Of a stretch of DNA of 64,000 bases, positions 37,732 to 45,577 are shown piece after piece (position 1 is the stretch's first letter; each line of letters starts with the position of its first letter). The notes beneath the pieces are model-generated. The model was not told where the DNA came from. It did no database searches and worked only from the letters and a program-made list of their open reading frames with translations. The stretch spans positions 4,092,001 through 4,156,000 of the forward strand of contig NZ_LT629779.1 of NCBI RefSeq assembly GCF_900105535.1. Direction: 5' to 3'. Position numbers and translations under genes: made by a program. The DNA comes from Pseudarthrobacter equi. GTDB lineage: Bacteria > Actinomycetota > Actinomycetes > Actinomycetales > Micrococcaceae.

Positions 37732-37875
37732 GATTCCCCCAATCACCTGAATGTGACAAGAGTAGTCATATGTCAACTAAAGTTACAAACTGTAGTCCAA
37801 GCTATGAAGTGTCCGTATGACCCATTTTTAGTGTGGTTCAAAGTTCCCGCCTGGGACTCGTCAACAGCGCCTCCG

Positions 37876-38340
37876 TCAGGTCCAGTCCGAGGAGAAGTCG
37901 AGCGGCGGCCACCAGCGGGTCCGTGAGTGCACGGGGAACCTGCGGCCGGTGACTTCGGTGGGAGTGATGCGGATCAGGTGGTCTTTGGGTCCCGGCAGCC
38001 ACGGTTGGCGGTCCGGGTCGGCCAGCTCAACGGGCGCCTCGCCCTCCGGTACCTGACCGGGGATGCCCTTGACCACCACGCTCCACACCTCGGTGCTGTA
38101 GGTGCCCAGCCCATCCGTTTCGAAGGCGACAGGCGTGCTGCTGAGCAGGGCGTTGAGCTTCGCGCCGGGGGCCGTGCGGAACAGGATGGTGCGGTCCACG
38201 GGCACGAAATTGACCGGGAAGATCTCCGGAACCGCCCGGTTGATCACCGCCAGCCTGCCAATGTACGCGGACTCCAGGTATCGCCAGCACTCGTCCTCGG
38301 TGAGGGTCTCTGCTTGCGGCTGCTGCTGTGGGGTGGCCAT
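37876..38340 (-). CDS. Pyridoxamine-5'-phosphate-oxidase-fold flavin-binding protein
   Basis: This 154-aa protein starts at ATG 38340 (MATPQQQPQAETLTEDECW). The split-barrel fold of PPOX-like proteins is shown by YLESAYIGRLAVINRAVPEI, FPVNFVPVDRTILFRTAPG and VAFETDG, with a C-terminal RWWPP motif. Relatives bind FMN or F420 and reduce small molecules; some are nitroimidazole-resistance proteins. The cofactor is not decidable by eye. There is no ribosome binding site, so the gene may be leaderless. Confidence 0.85.
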   Translation of the reverse strand: MATPQQQPQAETLTEDECWRYLESAYIGRLAVINRAVPEIFPVNFVPVDRTILFRTAPGAKLNALLSSTPVAFETDGLGTYSTEVWSVVVKGIPGQVPEGEAPVELADPDRQPWLPGPKDHLIRITPTEVTGRRFPVHSRTRWWPPLDFSSDWT

Positions 38341-38416
38341 GGCCGTGATTCTAGGCCGGGGAGCCGCAGCACAACAGGGCCTTGACGCCCCCAAACGCCA
38401 GCGGACCAGAAACCGA

Positions 38417-39085
38417 TCAGCCGTTCCCGCCGGGCGGCCGGATAATCCTCCGCTGGGTGGCGGCAGCGATGGCCGCGGTCCGGTTGTCCACGCCGAGTTT
38501 GCCGTAGATGTGAACCAGGTGCGTCTTCACTGTCGCCTCGGAAATAAAGACCTGCTTGGCGATGGCCCGGTTGGACAGGCCGGTGGCCAGCAGTTCCAGC
38601 AGCTGCACCTCCCGCGGGGTCAGCGACGTGCCGGGGTTGCTGATCCGGTCCATCAGCAGCGCTGCGGCCCTCGGCGCGAGAACCGTGCCGCCGGCCGCAG
38701 CCTGCAGGACGGCCTGCCGCAGCTGTTCGGGCGGAGCGTCCTTCAGCATGTAGCCGCTCGCGCCGGCCTCCACAGCCGCGAGGATGTCCGCGTCGGTATC
38801 GTACGTGGTCAGGATCAGCACCGGCGGCGGGGCAGCCAGCTTCCGGATCTCGGCGGTGGCGGTGACCCCGTCCATCCCCTGCCCCATCTGAAGGTCCATG
38901 AGGACAACGTCCGGCGGCTCCCCCAGCGCGGACAGCCGGTCGAGTTCCTTCAACGCAGCCCGCCCGTCGGACGCCTCGGCGGCTATGGCGATCCCCTCGA
39001 AGCCCGACAGCATTGCCCGCAGCCCGGCCCGGACCACGGGATGGTCGTCCACCAGCAGGACCCGGACCTTGCCCGCGGACGTCAC
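38417..39085 (-). CDS. NarL/LuxR-type response regulator
   Basis: This 222-aa protein has a receiver domain with acceptor Asp64 (VVLMDLQMGQG) and acidic pair in LLVDDHPVV. The C-terminal LuxR helix-turn-helix contains LTPREVQLLELLATGLSNRA and FISEATVKTHLVHIYGKLGV. Its start overlaps the kinase stop by four bases. It most likely controls the divergent ABC transporter through the inverted repeat at 40510-40533. Confidence 0.93.
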   Translation of the reverse strand: MTSAGKVRVLLVDDHPVVRAGLRAMLSGFEGIAIAAEASDGRAALKELDRLSALGEPPDVVLMDLQMGQGMDGVTATAEIRKLAAPPPVLILTTYDTDADILAAVEAGASGYMLKDAPPEQLRQAVLQAAAGGTVLAPRAAALLMDRISNPGTSLTPREVQLLELLATGLSNRAIAKQVFISEATVKTHLVHIYGKLGVDNRTAAIAAATQRRIIRPPGGNG

Positions 39086-40389
39086 CGGTCCTCCAGCGGC
39101 AGCCGGATGGCCACCACGGTGCCCTCGCCGGGAGCGGATTCCAGCTCCAGCGAGCCGTTCAGGGCGGCCACGCGTTCCCGCAGCGAGCGCAGCCCAAACC
39201 CGCCATCGCCGCCTTGCGCGGCAGCTGCCGCAGCGTCCGGATCAAAGCCCGCGCCGTCGTCGTAAATGTCCATGGTCACCTCCGTGCCCAGGAAGGCCAG
39301 GGTCACGACGGCGGTGCGCGCCCCGGCGTGTTCGCGGACGTTGGCGAGGCTCGCCTGGGCCGCGCGCAGCAGGGTGACGCGGACCGGCTGGGGCAGGTCC
39401 AGCGGATCGCCGTCCACCTCCACCCGGCAGCGCAGCGGCAACCCGGCCGCTGCGGCGCCGGTCTCGGTGGCGGCGCACAGCCTGCGCAGTGCATCCACCA
39501 GGGTGCTCCCCTCCAGCTGCGGCGAGGACAGGCCGCGGACAAAGCTGCGGGCCTCGGCCAGGTTCTCCGCCGCCGTCCGCTGCACAAGGTCCAGCTGCGA
39601 GGCAGCCCCGGTGGTGTCGCCACCCGCCAGGGACTGTTCGGCCGCCCGGCCCAGCAGCACGATGCTGGACAGGCCCTGGGCCAGGGTGTCGTGGATTTCG
39701 CGGGCCAGCCGCTCCCGCTCCGCCAGCACGCCGGCCTCATGCTGGGACCGGGCCAGCTCCTCGCGGGTCCGGCGCAGCTCATCGGCCGCGCGCCGCTGGT
39801 TCAGCGCCTCGCGGTACAGGGCGGCGTAGGCCAGGCCCGTGATCACGGCGAAAATGGCGCCGAGTGCGGGCCCCACGACGGCGGCAACGTGCGGAACGGG
39901 GGCACCGCTGGCTGCCCACTGGGAGGCGATCACCGCCACTGTCATCAGCGCTATGGTCCGCAACGCCGCGCGCCGGGGCAACAGGTGCAGGTGCAGGAAG
40001 AAAATGGGGAACGCCAGCCAGGCGAAGTCGGCGCTGCCCGCCAGCAGGAAGGCCCACAGCCCCGTCACCAGCACCAGCCACAGGAGGGCGAAGCGGCGCG
40101 GATCCATGCTGGCCCGGCCCTCGGCATGGCGCTTCTCGAGAACCGTTCCGGCCAGGTACACCCCGGCGAGAACCACCGCCGTCCCTGCCCAGAGCCAGCG
40201 CAGCGGACCGCCAGTCATCAGGATCCGGACCAGGGCCACGCCCAGCAGCACTGCGAACCCCGCGTGGAGGGTGACACGCAGAACTTTCAGGATCGCTGCG
40301 GACGACGCATTCTCCACGGCGGCCAGCGGTCCCCGCGTCTGGCTACCGCCCGTTCGGTCCGGGGATGTCGTAGAGGGCGCGGCGGGCAT
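39082..40389 (-). CDS. Sensor histidine kinase (HisKA_3 type)
   Basis: This 435-aa kinase has about six TM helices in the first 190 residues with very short external loops. A coiled-coil linker follows, then the dimerisation motif ERERLAREIHDTLAQGLSSI, whose His is the phospho-acceptor. The C-terminal ATPase domain contains NVREHAGA, YDDGAGFDPD and GGFGLRSLRERV. The lack of a large extracellular domain suggests membrane sensing, as in DesK/LiaS-like kinases guarding against cell-envelope stress. The divergent ABC transporter is the probable target of the pair. Confidence 0.93.
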   Translation of the reverse strand: MPAAPSTTSPDRTGGSQTRGPLAAVENASSAAILKVLRVTLHAGFAVLLGVALVRILMTGGPLRWLWAGTAVVLAGVYLAGTVLEKRHAEGRASMDPRRFALLWLVLVTGLWAFLLAGSADFAWLAFPIFFLHLHLLPRRAALRTIALMTVAVIASQWAASGAPVPHVAAVVGPALGAIFAVITGLAYAALYREALNQRRAADELRRTREELARSQHEAGVLAERERLAREIHDTLAQGLSSIVLLGRAAEQSLAGGDTTGAASQLDLVQRTAAENLAEARSFVRGLSSPQLEGSTLVDALRRLCAATETGAAAAGLPLRCRVEVDGDPLDLPQPVRVTLLRAAQASLANVREHAGARTAVVTLAFLGTEVTMDIYDDGAGFDPDAAAAAAQGGDGGFGLRSLRERVAALNGSLELESAPGEGTVVAIRLPLEDR

Positions 40390-40509
40390 TCCCCCAGCTT
40401 ATGCCGGGGCTGCCGGTGGCGAATCAATCAAATGGTTGACTCCGGAATCCACCCCATGGCGGCCCGGGATCAACCGTCTCCGCGATGCCCCGGAAAGCGC
40501 CCGGCGGGA

Positions 40510-40533
40510 GAGTGGAATTACTCAATTCCACTC
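40510..40533. promoter_or_regulatory. Perfect inverted repeat in front of the ABC transporter operon
   Basis: Arms GAGTGGAATT (40510-40519) and AATTCCACTC (40524-40533) with a 4-base centre lie in the 163-base gap between the divergent two-component and ABC genes, directly before the ribosome binding site of the permease. Size and spacing suit a dimeric LuxR-type regulator. A transcribed hairpin is also possible. Confidence 0.65.
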
Positions 40534-40552
40534 CTGCTGAGAGAAGAACAAC

Positions 40553-41659
40553 GTGTTCCTGGCAATCCGCGATATCCGCTTCGCCAAAGGCCGGTTCGCC
40601 ATGATGGGCGGCGTCGTAGCCCTGATCACTCTGCTGCTGGTGATGCTGACCGGCCTGACGGCTGGCCTGGCCGAGCAGTCCACGTCCGCCATCGGCAAGC
40701 TCGGCGGAGCCGCCGGGTCCAGGCCCGTTGACGCCGTCGCATTCGGCGCGCCGGGTACGGGCACCCCCAAGGCTTCGTACACGGAGAGTTCGGTGACCGC
40801 CGGGCAGGTGGAGCGATGGAAGGACCAGCCGGGGGTGTCCGCCGCCGAGCCGCTGGGCATCACGCAGACCCGGCTGCAGACCGCTGACGGTTCCGGGACG
40901 GCCAACGTGGCTGTTTTCGGGGTCCCGGCCGGCAGCCCGCTGGCGCCTGCTTCGGTGGCACCCGGGACGGCGGTGCTCGGCGCCTCGGTAGCGGACGCGC
41001 TCTCCGTGAAGCAGGGCGACACGGTAGGCATTGGCGGTGTGGAACTCGCCGTCGCCTCGGTGGTCCCGGACCAGTGGTATTCGCACACCAGTGTGGTGTG
41101 GACGGACCTTCCCCAGTGGTCCAGGGTGGCGCACGTGTCCGACGGCGGGCAGCTGGCCACGGTTGTTGCCGTCACCTTTGCGGACGGTGCCCACGTGGAC
41201 GAAACGGCGGCCAACGCCGCGGCGGGCACGGCCAGCGAATCCCGCACCGGATCCTTCCAGGCCTTGGGATCGTACAAGAGCGAGAACGGGTCGCTGACCC
41301 TCATGCAGGCGTTCCTCTACGGCATCGCCGCGCTGGTGATCGTGGCGTTCCTGACCGTGTGGACCATCCAGCGGACCCGGGACATCGCCGTACTGAAGGC
41401 CATGGGGGCGCCGGCGTCCTACATCCTCCGCGACGCCATCGCCCAGGCCGCCATCGTTCTGGTGGCAGGGGCCGCCGCCGGCGGGGCCGTGGGTGTTGCC
41501 GCCGGGACGCTGGCCGCGCAGGCCGCCCCGTTCCTGCTGAACGCCGGCACCACGGTGCTTCCCGTCGTCGGGATCATCGCCCTGGGCCTTGCCGGTGCCG
41601 CCCTGGCCGTCCGACGCGCCACCCGCGTGGATGCCCTCCTGGCCCTCGGCGGCAACTGA
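40553..41659 (+). CDS. FtsX/MacB-type ABC transporter permease
   Basis: This 368-aa permease starts at GTG 40553 behind GAGAGAAG. An N-terminal TM (about 19-40) is followed by a large extracytoplasmic MacB-like domain (about 45-245, with GTAVLGASVADALSVKQGDT). A three-TM C-terminal block follows (LYGIAALVIVAFLTVWTIQR, KAMGAPASYILRDA). Such permeases form mechanotransmission complexes that extrude peptides or drugs. The ATPase follows 28 bases downstream. The pair is divergent from, and probably regulated by, the two-component system. Confidence 0.9.
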   Translation: MFLAIRDIRFAKGRFAMMGGVVALITLLLVMLTGLTAGLAEQSTSAIGKLGGAAGSRPVDAVAFGAPGTGTPKASYTESSVTAGQVERWKDQPGVSAAEPLGITQTRLQTADGSGTANVAVFGVPAGSPLAPASVAPGTAVLGASVADALSVKQGDTVGIGGVELAVASVVPDQWYSHTSVVWTDLPQWSRVAHVSDGGQLATVVAVTFADGAHVDETAANAAAGTASESRTGSFQALGSYKSENGSLTLMQAFLYGIAALVIVAFLTVWTIQRTRDIAVLKAMGAPASYILRDAIAQAAIVLVAGAAAGGAVGVAAGTLAAQAAPFLLNAGTTVLPVVGIIALGLAGAALAVRRATRVDALLALGGN

Positions 41660-41687
41660 CAACCCCCATTTCCTGAAAGGAAACCCG

Positions 41688-42395
41688 ATGTCTGCTTTCC
41701 CTACCTCCGCACCCCTGGACCTGGTTGACGTGACCCTCGAATACCCGGACGGCACCGGAACCACCACCGCCCTGGACCGGGTCAGCCTCACCGCGCACGC
41801 CGGGCAGCTGGTGTCACTCGTGGGCCCCTCGGGCTCCGGTAAATCCAGCCTCCTGGCCACCGCCGCCACCCTGGTCCGGCCCACCCGCGGGCAGGTTCTT
41901 ATCGACGGCACGGACACCACCGGGCTCAAAGATAAGGAGCTGACGGCGCTGCGGCGCAGCAAGATCGGCATCATTTTCCAGCAGCCCAACCTGCTCCCCT
42001 CCCTGACCGCCGCGGAGCAGCTGATCATCACCGACCACCTGCGCGGCAAGCCAGCCCGGGCAGCCCGGGAGAGGGCCGCCGGACTGCTGGACGTCGTCGG
42101 GCTCTCCGCGAGCGCCGGGAAGCTGCCGCACCAGCTCTCCGGCGGCCAGCGCCAGCGCGTCAACATCGCCCGCGCGCTGATGGGCAGCCCCAAGGTGCTG
42201 CTGGTGGATGAGCCGACGGCGGCGCTGGACCATGAGCGCAGCGAGGCCATTGTCCGGCTGCTTCGCCGGGTCACCACGGAATTCTCGGTGGCCACGGTGA
42301 TGGTCACGCACGATACCGAGTTCCTGCCGCTGACGGACGCCGTGGCCACCATGCGGGACGGATGGCTGGCGGCACCGGTCCTGGCCAGCGCCTGA
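41688..42395 (+). CDS. ABC transporter ATPase (LolD/MacB type)
   Basis: This 235-aa ATPase starts at ATG 41688 with GAAAGGAA upstream. It has Walker A GPSGSGKSSL, Q-loop IFQQPNLLPSLTA, signature LSGGQRQRVNIARAL, Walker B VLLVDEPTAALD and switch His in VMVTHDTEFLP, all intact. Partner of the upstream MacB-type permease. A terminator follows 15 bases after the stop. Confidence 0.94.
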   Translation: MSAFPTSAPLDLVDVTLEYPDGTGTTTALDRVSLTAHAGQLVSLVGPSGSGKSSLLATAATLVRPTRGQVLIDGTDTTGLKDKELTALRRSKIGIIFQQPNLLPSLTAAEQLIITDHLRGKPARAARERAAGLLDVVGLSASAGKLPHQLSGGQRQRVNIARALMGSPKVLLVDEPTAALDHERSEAIVRLLRRVTTEFSVATVMVTHDTEFLPLTDAVATMRDGWLAAPVLASA

Positions 42396-42410
42396 GCGTG
42401 CGGCAACAAC

Positions 42411-42450
42411 GCGAACAGCCCCGGCGGTATCAACTGCCGGGGCTGTTCGC
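42411..42450. terminator. Terminator between the ABC ATPase and the sialidase
   Basis: 15-bp inverted repeat (GCGAACAGCCCCGGC 42411-42425 and its complement 42436-42450) with a 10-base loop, between convergent genes. Confidence 0.85.
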
Positions 42451-42470
42451 GTCCCTGACGCGGCTGCTGG

Positions 42471-45434
42471 CTAACCCTTGGGGGTCACCTGCAGCCGGCC
42501 GAAGGAGACCTGCTTGCCGTCCTTGTCCAGGACCACCACATCATCGCGGCCGTTCTGGATCCCGGCCGGGAGGATGAACTCCGCGGTGTTGGCGGTGGTG
42601 GGGAAGAGCCAGCCGATCCGCTGGCTGCGCTTGTTGAGGTAGACGTAGTACCACTGCCCGTAGTCGAGCCCCTCGAGCACCACCTTCTGGCCGTTCCGGT
42701 ACTTGTCCTGCGTCTTCAGGTCGAACGGCGGCGTCTGGCCATCGAAGTCCTGGACCGTCAGCGCGGGTTCGGACTCCGGCTGGGCGGGCTGCAGGTTGAG
42801 CTGGATTGCGCCGCCGCTCACGGAAACGGCGGCGCGTTTGGTGCCGTTGTCCGCGGAAGCACTGAAACCTACTGCGTCCAGCTTCCCGGCAGCGATGTCC
42901 GCCGCTGTCAGCACGTAGTCCCGGGTGGCCGTCAGGCTGTTCCCGGCAGCGAGGACCTGTTCGCTGATGCCCGTGTCCGGGGCGGATACCCCGGTCAGGG
43001 GCACGTTGCCGGCGTTGCCCAGCGTATAGGTGTACGTGACGGAGTCGCCCGCGGAGGCGTACCGGTCGCCGTCGTTGTCTGTCCACTCAGCCGCAACAGT
43101 GCCCTCGAGCCGGGCATCGCGGACCTTGAGGTCAACCTCGCCGCCGTTCACGGCATAGGTCCGGGTGGTTTGGCCGGCGGCGCTGACGTCCCAGCTGGTG
43201 TCGGGGACGAAGAAACCCTGGGCTGCCTCATCAGCGGTGACGGTGTGGCGGGGCGTGGCGCAGGTGTAGGACTGTCCGGCGGGCAGGACGCTATAGCGGC
43301 AGTTGCCGGGGCCGTCCGGTACGAACGGGCTGAAGTTGCCGGCTGTGGGCACTACCTTCTCCACCAGCGGGCTGGTGTTGGCGACATCGAATTTGTAGGG
43401 GAACCCCTCGCCGGCCGTGTAGGGCTGGGTGGCGAGGTCCCGGCCGGCGTCGTTGCGGCTGCCCGTGATGGCGGCAGAAACCAGGCCGTCGCGCAGGGCG
43501 ACGGCCGCTCCGGTGAACGCCACCGTCCTGGTGAGCGACGGCGTCGCGCTGGCCGTGATGCTGAAGGACGCCTGAGGCACGAAGTAGCCGCGGGCCAGGT
43601 CCTCGGCCGTCACCGTGTGCTTAGCCGTGGTGCAGGTATAACTGGCACCGGCGGCCAGGTTGTTGTACCGGCAGTTGGGGGCCGACGGCGGCAGGAACCC
43701 GGCGTCGAAGTTCCCGGAAAGGGGCACGGAGTTGGCGGTGACGTTGGCCGTGCTCTTGACGTTGAAGGTGTAGCTGAGCACGTCACCGGCCTTGTACGGG
43801 CTGGCGGCGACATCCCGGTCCGGCGCGGACCCGGTGATGGTGAGGCCCACCTGCGGTGCCACCGGAACGGTGGCGGTAAAGGTGGCCTGCGAAACCCGGC
43901 CGTCCGCCGTCGTGAAGGCGGCATTGAGGTTCTGCGGACCGCTCGCGTTCGCCGGGGCGGTCAGGTCAACGTTCACGGTGGCGGAGGCGCCGGGCGCGAC
44001 ATCGGGCACGGGGACCGTCGTGGCGGACCAGCCGCTGGGGGTGTAGACGGTGGCGGTGGCGCCGGATAGCGTGGCGGCTTCCTGGTTGGTGACGGTGACG
44101 GCCACCTGCTTGGTGGCGCCGGACGCGGTGGTGACTGCAGGGACGGAAAGCGGCGCGCAGGCGTAGTTCAGCCAGGCATCGTCGAAGGCGGCGAACGGCA
44201 TGTTGTCCGTGTAGTTGCCCTCGTACAGGACGCCGAACCGGCCCTCGTCCAGGCGGGTCACGGTGGAATAGGCGGAGAAGCCGGAACGGATGGTGCGGAC
44301 CCCGGGCCAGGTGTCGCCGTCGTCGCAGGACACGCGTGCGGAGACGTTTTCACGGCCGGTCTTCGAGTTGGCGTTGGTGAAGATGAGCTTCTTGGCATCA
44401 GCAGTGCCTTGCGCGGCGTTGGGGAACATCCGCGCGATGGCGCCGTTGTTGGCGGGGTCCGGCAGTTCGGTGTCCTGCGTGACGGGGCCGTAGGTGGCGC
44501 CGCCGTCCATAGACACCGCCACCTTGCGGTAGCCCTGGTTGGCGTTGTCACGCGAGTTGAGCAGCACGCGCCCGTCGGAGAGTTCCACCGTCTTGTTTTC
44601 GTCCATCCGGTCGCCCACGTTGGCGCCCTTGTGCCACGTGGCGCCGTGGTCATCGGAGTAGACGCTGTAGGCCTGGATCCTGTTGCTGCCATCCGCCTGG
44701 CGGATGTCCCCGGCGTACTGCTGGATCAGGCGGCCCTTGTGCGGGCCGTATTTGAGCTGGATGCCCTCGCCGGAGGAAGCGAAGTTGGAGCGGACATCGC
44801 CGGGGGCCGGGCTGGTCTTGCTGGTGCCCGGCTTGGTGACGTCAGTGATGAGGCGCGGCTGGCTCCAGGTGAGGCCGCCATCGGAGGACTCAATGACCGC
44901 GGAGGAGATAACGGACCGGTCCGCGTCGTCGTTGCCGAACTGGCTGCCGCCGAACCCCTGGTCCTTGGAGTACACGAAGAACGCGAAGACCTTCCCGGCC
45001 TCGGCGTCCACAACGTAGGACGGATCGCTGTAGCCGTACTTCGGGGCGGCGGCGTCGCCCACATGCCCGGCGGCAATCACCTGCACCGGCCCCCAGGTCC
45101 GGCCGCCGTCGGTGCTGCGGCGCTGCACGATGGAGTTGGGGTTGGGGGCATCGGCCGAGCTGCCGGGCCTGCCGTCCCAGGCCGCGAGGGCCACGCCGTT
45201 GCCCAGGTAGGACAATGCCGGAATCCGGTAGAAGAAGTTACTGGCGGTCCTGTCCGCGGCCAGGTTGGCTTCCTGGAAAGCACCGGGAGGAGCGGTGGGG
45301 CTGTTGGACGGGATGGGTGCCGCCTGGGCGGGCAACCCGGTTCCGGCGAGCAGGGCCAGGGCGAGGGCGCCTGTGCCCGCAGCCTGCCCCATCGATCTTT
45401 TCCTGGTTCTTTTCAAGGTATTTCGCAAACCCAT
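42471..45434 (-). CDS. Secreted exo-sialidase (GH33) with C-terminal Ig-like repeats
   Basis: This 987-aa precursor has a signal peptide (KRTRKRSMGQAAGTGALALA, cleavage near PAQAAP). The six-bladed catalytic domain (about 55-425) has YRIP (69-72, first Arg of the triad) and Asp boxes STDGGRTWG, SSDGGLTWS, SDDHGATWH and SMDGGATYG. The nucleophile pair includes Tyr389 (FSAYSTVTRL), with Glu in SGEGIQ. A NEW3-like domain and three related beta-sandwich repeats follow (ITGSAPDRD, ITGSRNDAG; each with a CRY...YTC pair). The final domain is an unassigned beta domain; there is no LPXTG. It would free terminal sialic acid from host or environmental glycans. It shares the 45435-45566 control region with the second sialidase. 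Confidence 0.92.
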   Translation of the reverse strand: MGLRNTLKRTRKRSMGQAAGTGALALALLAGTGLPAQAAPIPSNSPTAPPGAFQEANLAADRTASNFFYRIPALSYLGNGVALAAWDGRPGSSADAPNPNSIVQRRSTDGGRTWGPVQVIAAGHVGDAAAPKYGYSDPSYVVDAEAGKVFAFFVYSKDQGFGGSQFGNDDADRSVISSAVIESSDGGLTWSQPRLITDVTKPGTSKTSPAPGDVRSNFASSGEGIQLKYGPHKGRLIQQYAGDIRQADGSNRIQAYSVYSDDHGATWHKGANVGDRMDENKTVELSDGRVLLNSRDNANQGYRKVAVSMDGGATYGPVTQDTELPDPANNGAIARMFPNAAQGTADAKKLIFTNANSKTGRENVSARVSCDDGDTWPGVRTIRSGFSAYSTVTRLDEGRFGVLYEGNYTDNMPFAAFDDAWLNYACAPLSVPAVTTASGATKQVAVTVTNQEAATLSGATATVYTPSGWSATTVPVPDVAPGASATVNVDLTAPANASGPQNLNAAFTTADGRVSQATFTATVPVAPQVGLTITGSAPDRDVAASPYKAGDVLSYTFNVKSTANVTANSVPLSGNFDAGFLPPSAPNCRYNNLAAGASYTCTTAKHTVTAEDLARGYFVPQASFSITASATPSLTRTVAFTGAAVALRDGLVSAAITGSRNDAGRDLATQPYTAGEGFPYKFDVANTSPLVEKVVPTAGNFSPFVPDGPGNCRYSVLPAGQSYTCATPRHTVTADEAAQGFFVPDTSWDVSAAGQTTRTYAVNGGEVDLKVRDARLEGTVAAEWTDNDGDRYASAGDSVTYTYTLGNAGNVPLTGVSAPDTGISEQVLAAGNSLTATRDYVLTAADIAAGKLDAVGFSASADNGTKRAAVSVSGGAIQLNLQPAQPESEPALTVQDFDGQTPPFDLKTQDKYRNGQKVVLEGLDYGQWYYVYLNKRSQRIGWLFPTTANTAEFILPAGIQNGRDDVVVLDKDGKQVSFGRLQVTPKG

Positions 45435-45512
45435 GTCCTTTCTGGACGCCGCGCTGCGGCTCGAATGGAGGTGACGCCGTCATGCTGAACCCATAATGTG
45501 ATTCCTGCTACA

Positions 45513-45524
45513 TACGACGTCCTA
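45513..45524. promoter_or_regulatory. Putative NanR-type operator between the two sialidase genes
   Basis: TACGACGTCCTA matches TAGGACATCCTA (48285-48296) at 10 of 12 positions, counting the central G/A. It sits in the 132-base gap serving both divergent sialidase genes. Confidence 0.6.
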
Positions 45525-45565
45525 CCACCCTAGGCATGGAAAGGGCCGGAAAGCTAGACTCAACA

Positions 45566-45577
45566 TGTGACGTCCTA
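45566..45577 (+). promoter_or_regulatory. Second putative NanR-type site overlapping the sialidase start codon
   Basis: TGTGACGTCCTA overlaps the GTG start at 45567 and shares GACGTCCTA with the site 53 bases upstream. As a coding-overlapping site it may be weaker or fortuitous. Confidence 0.4.
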
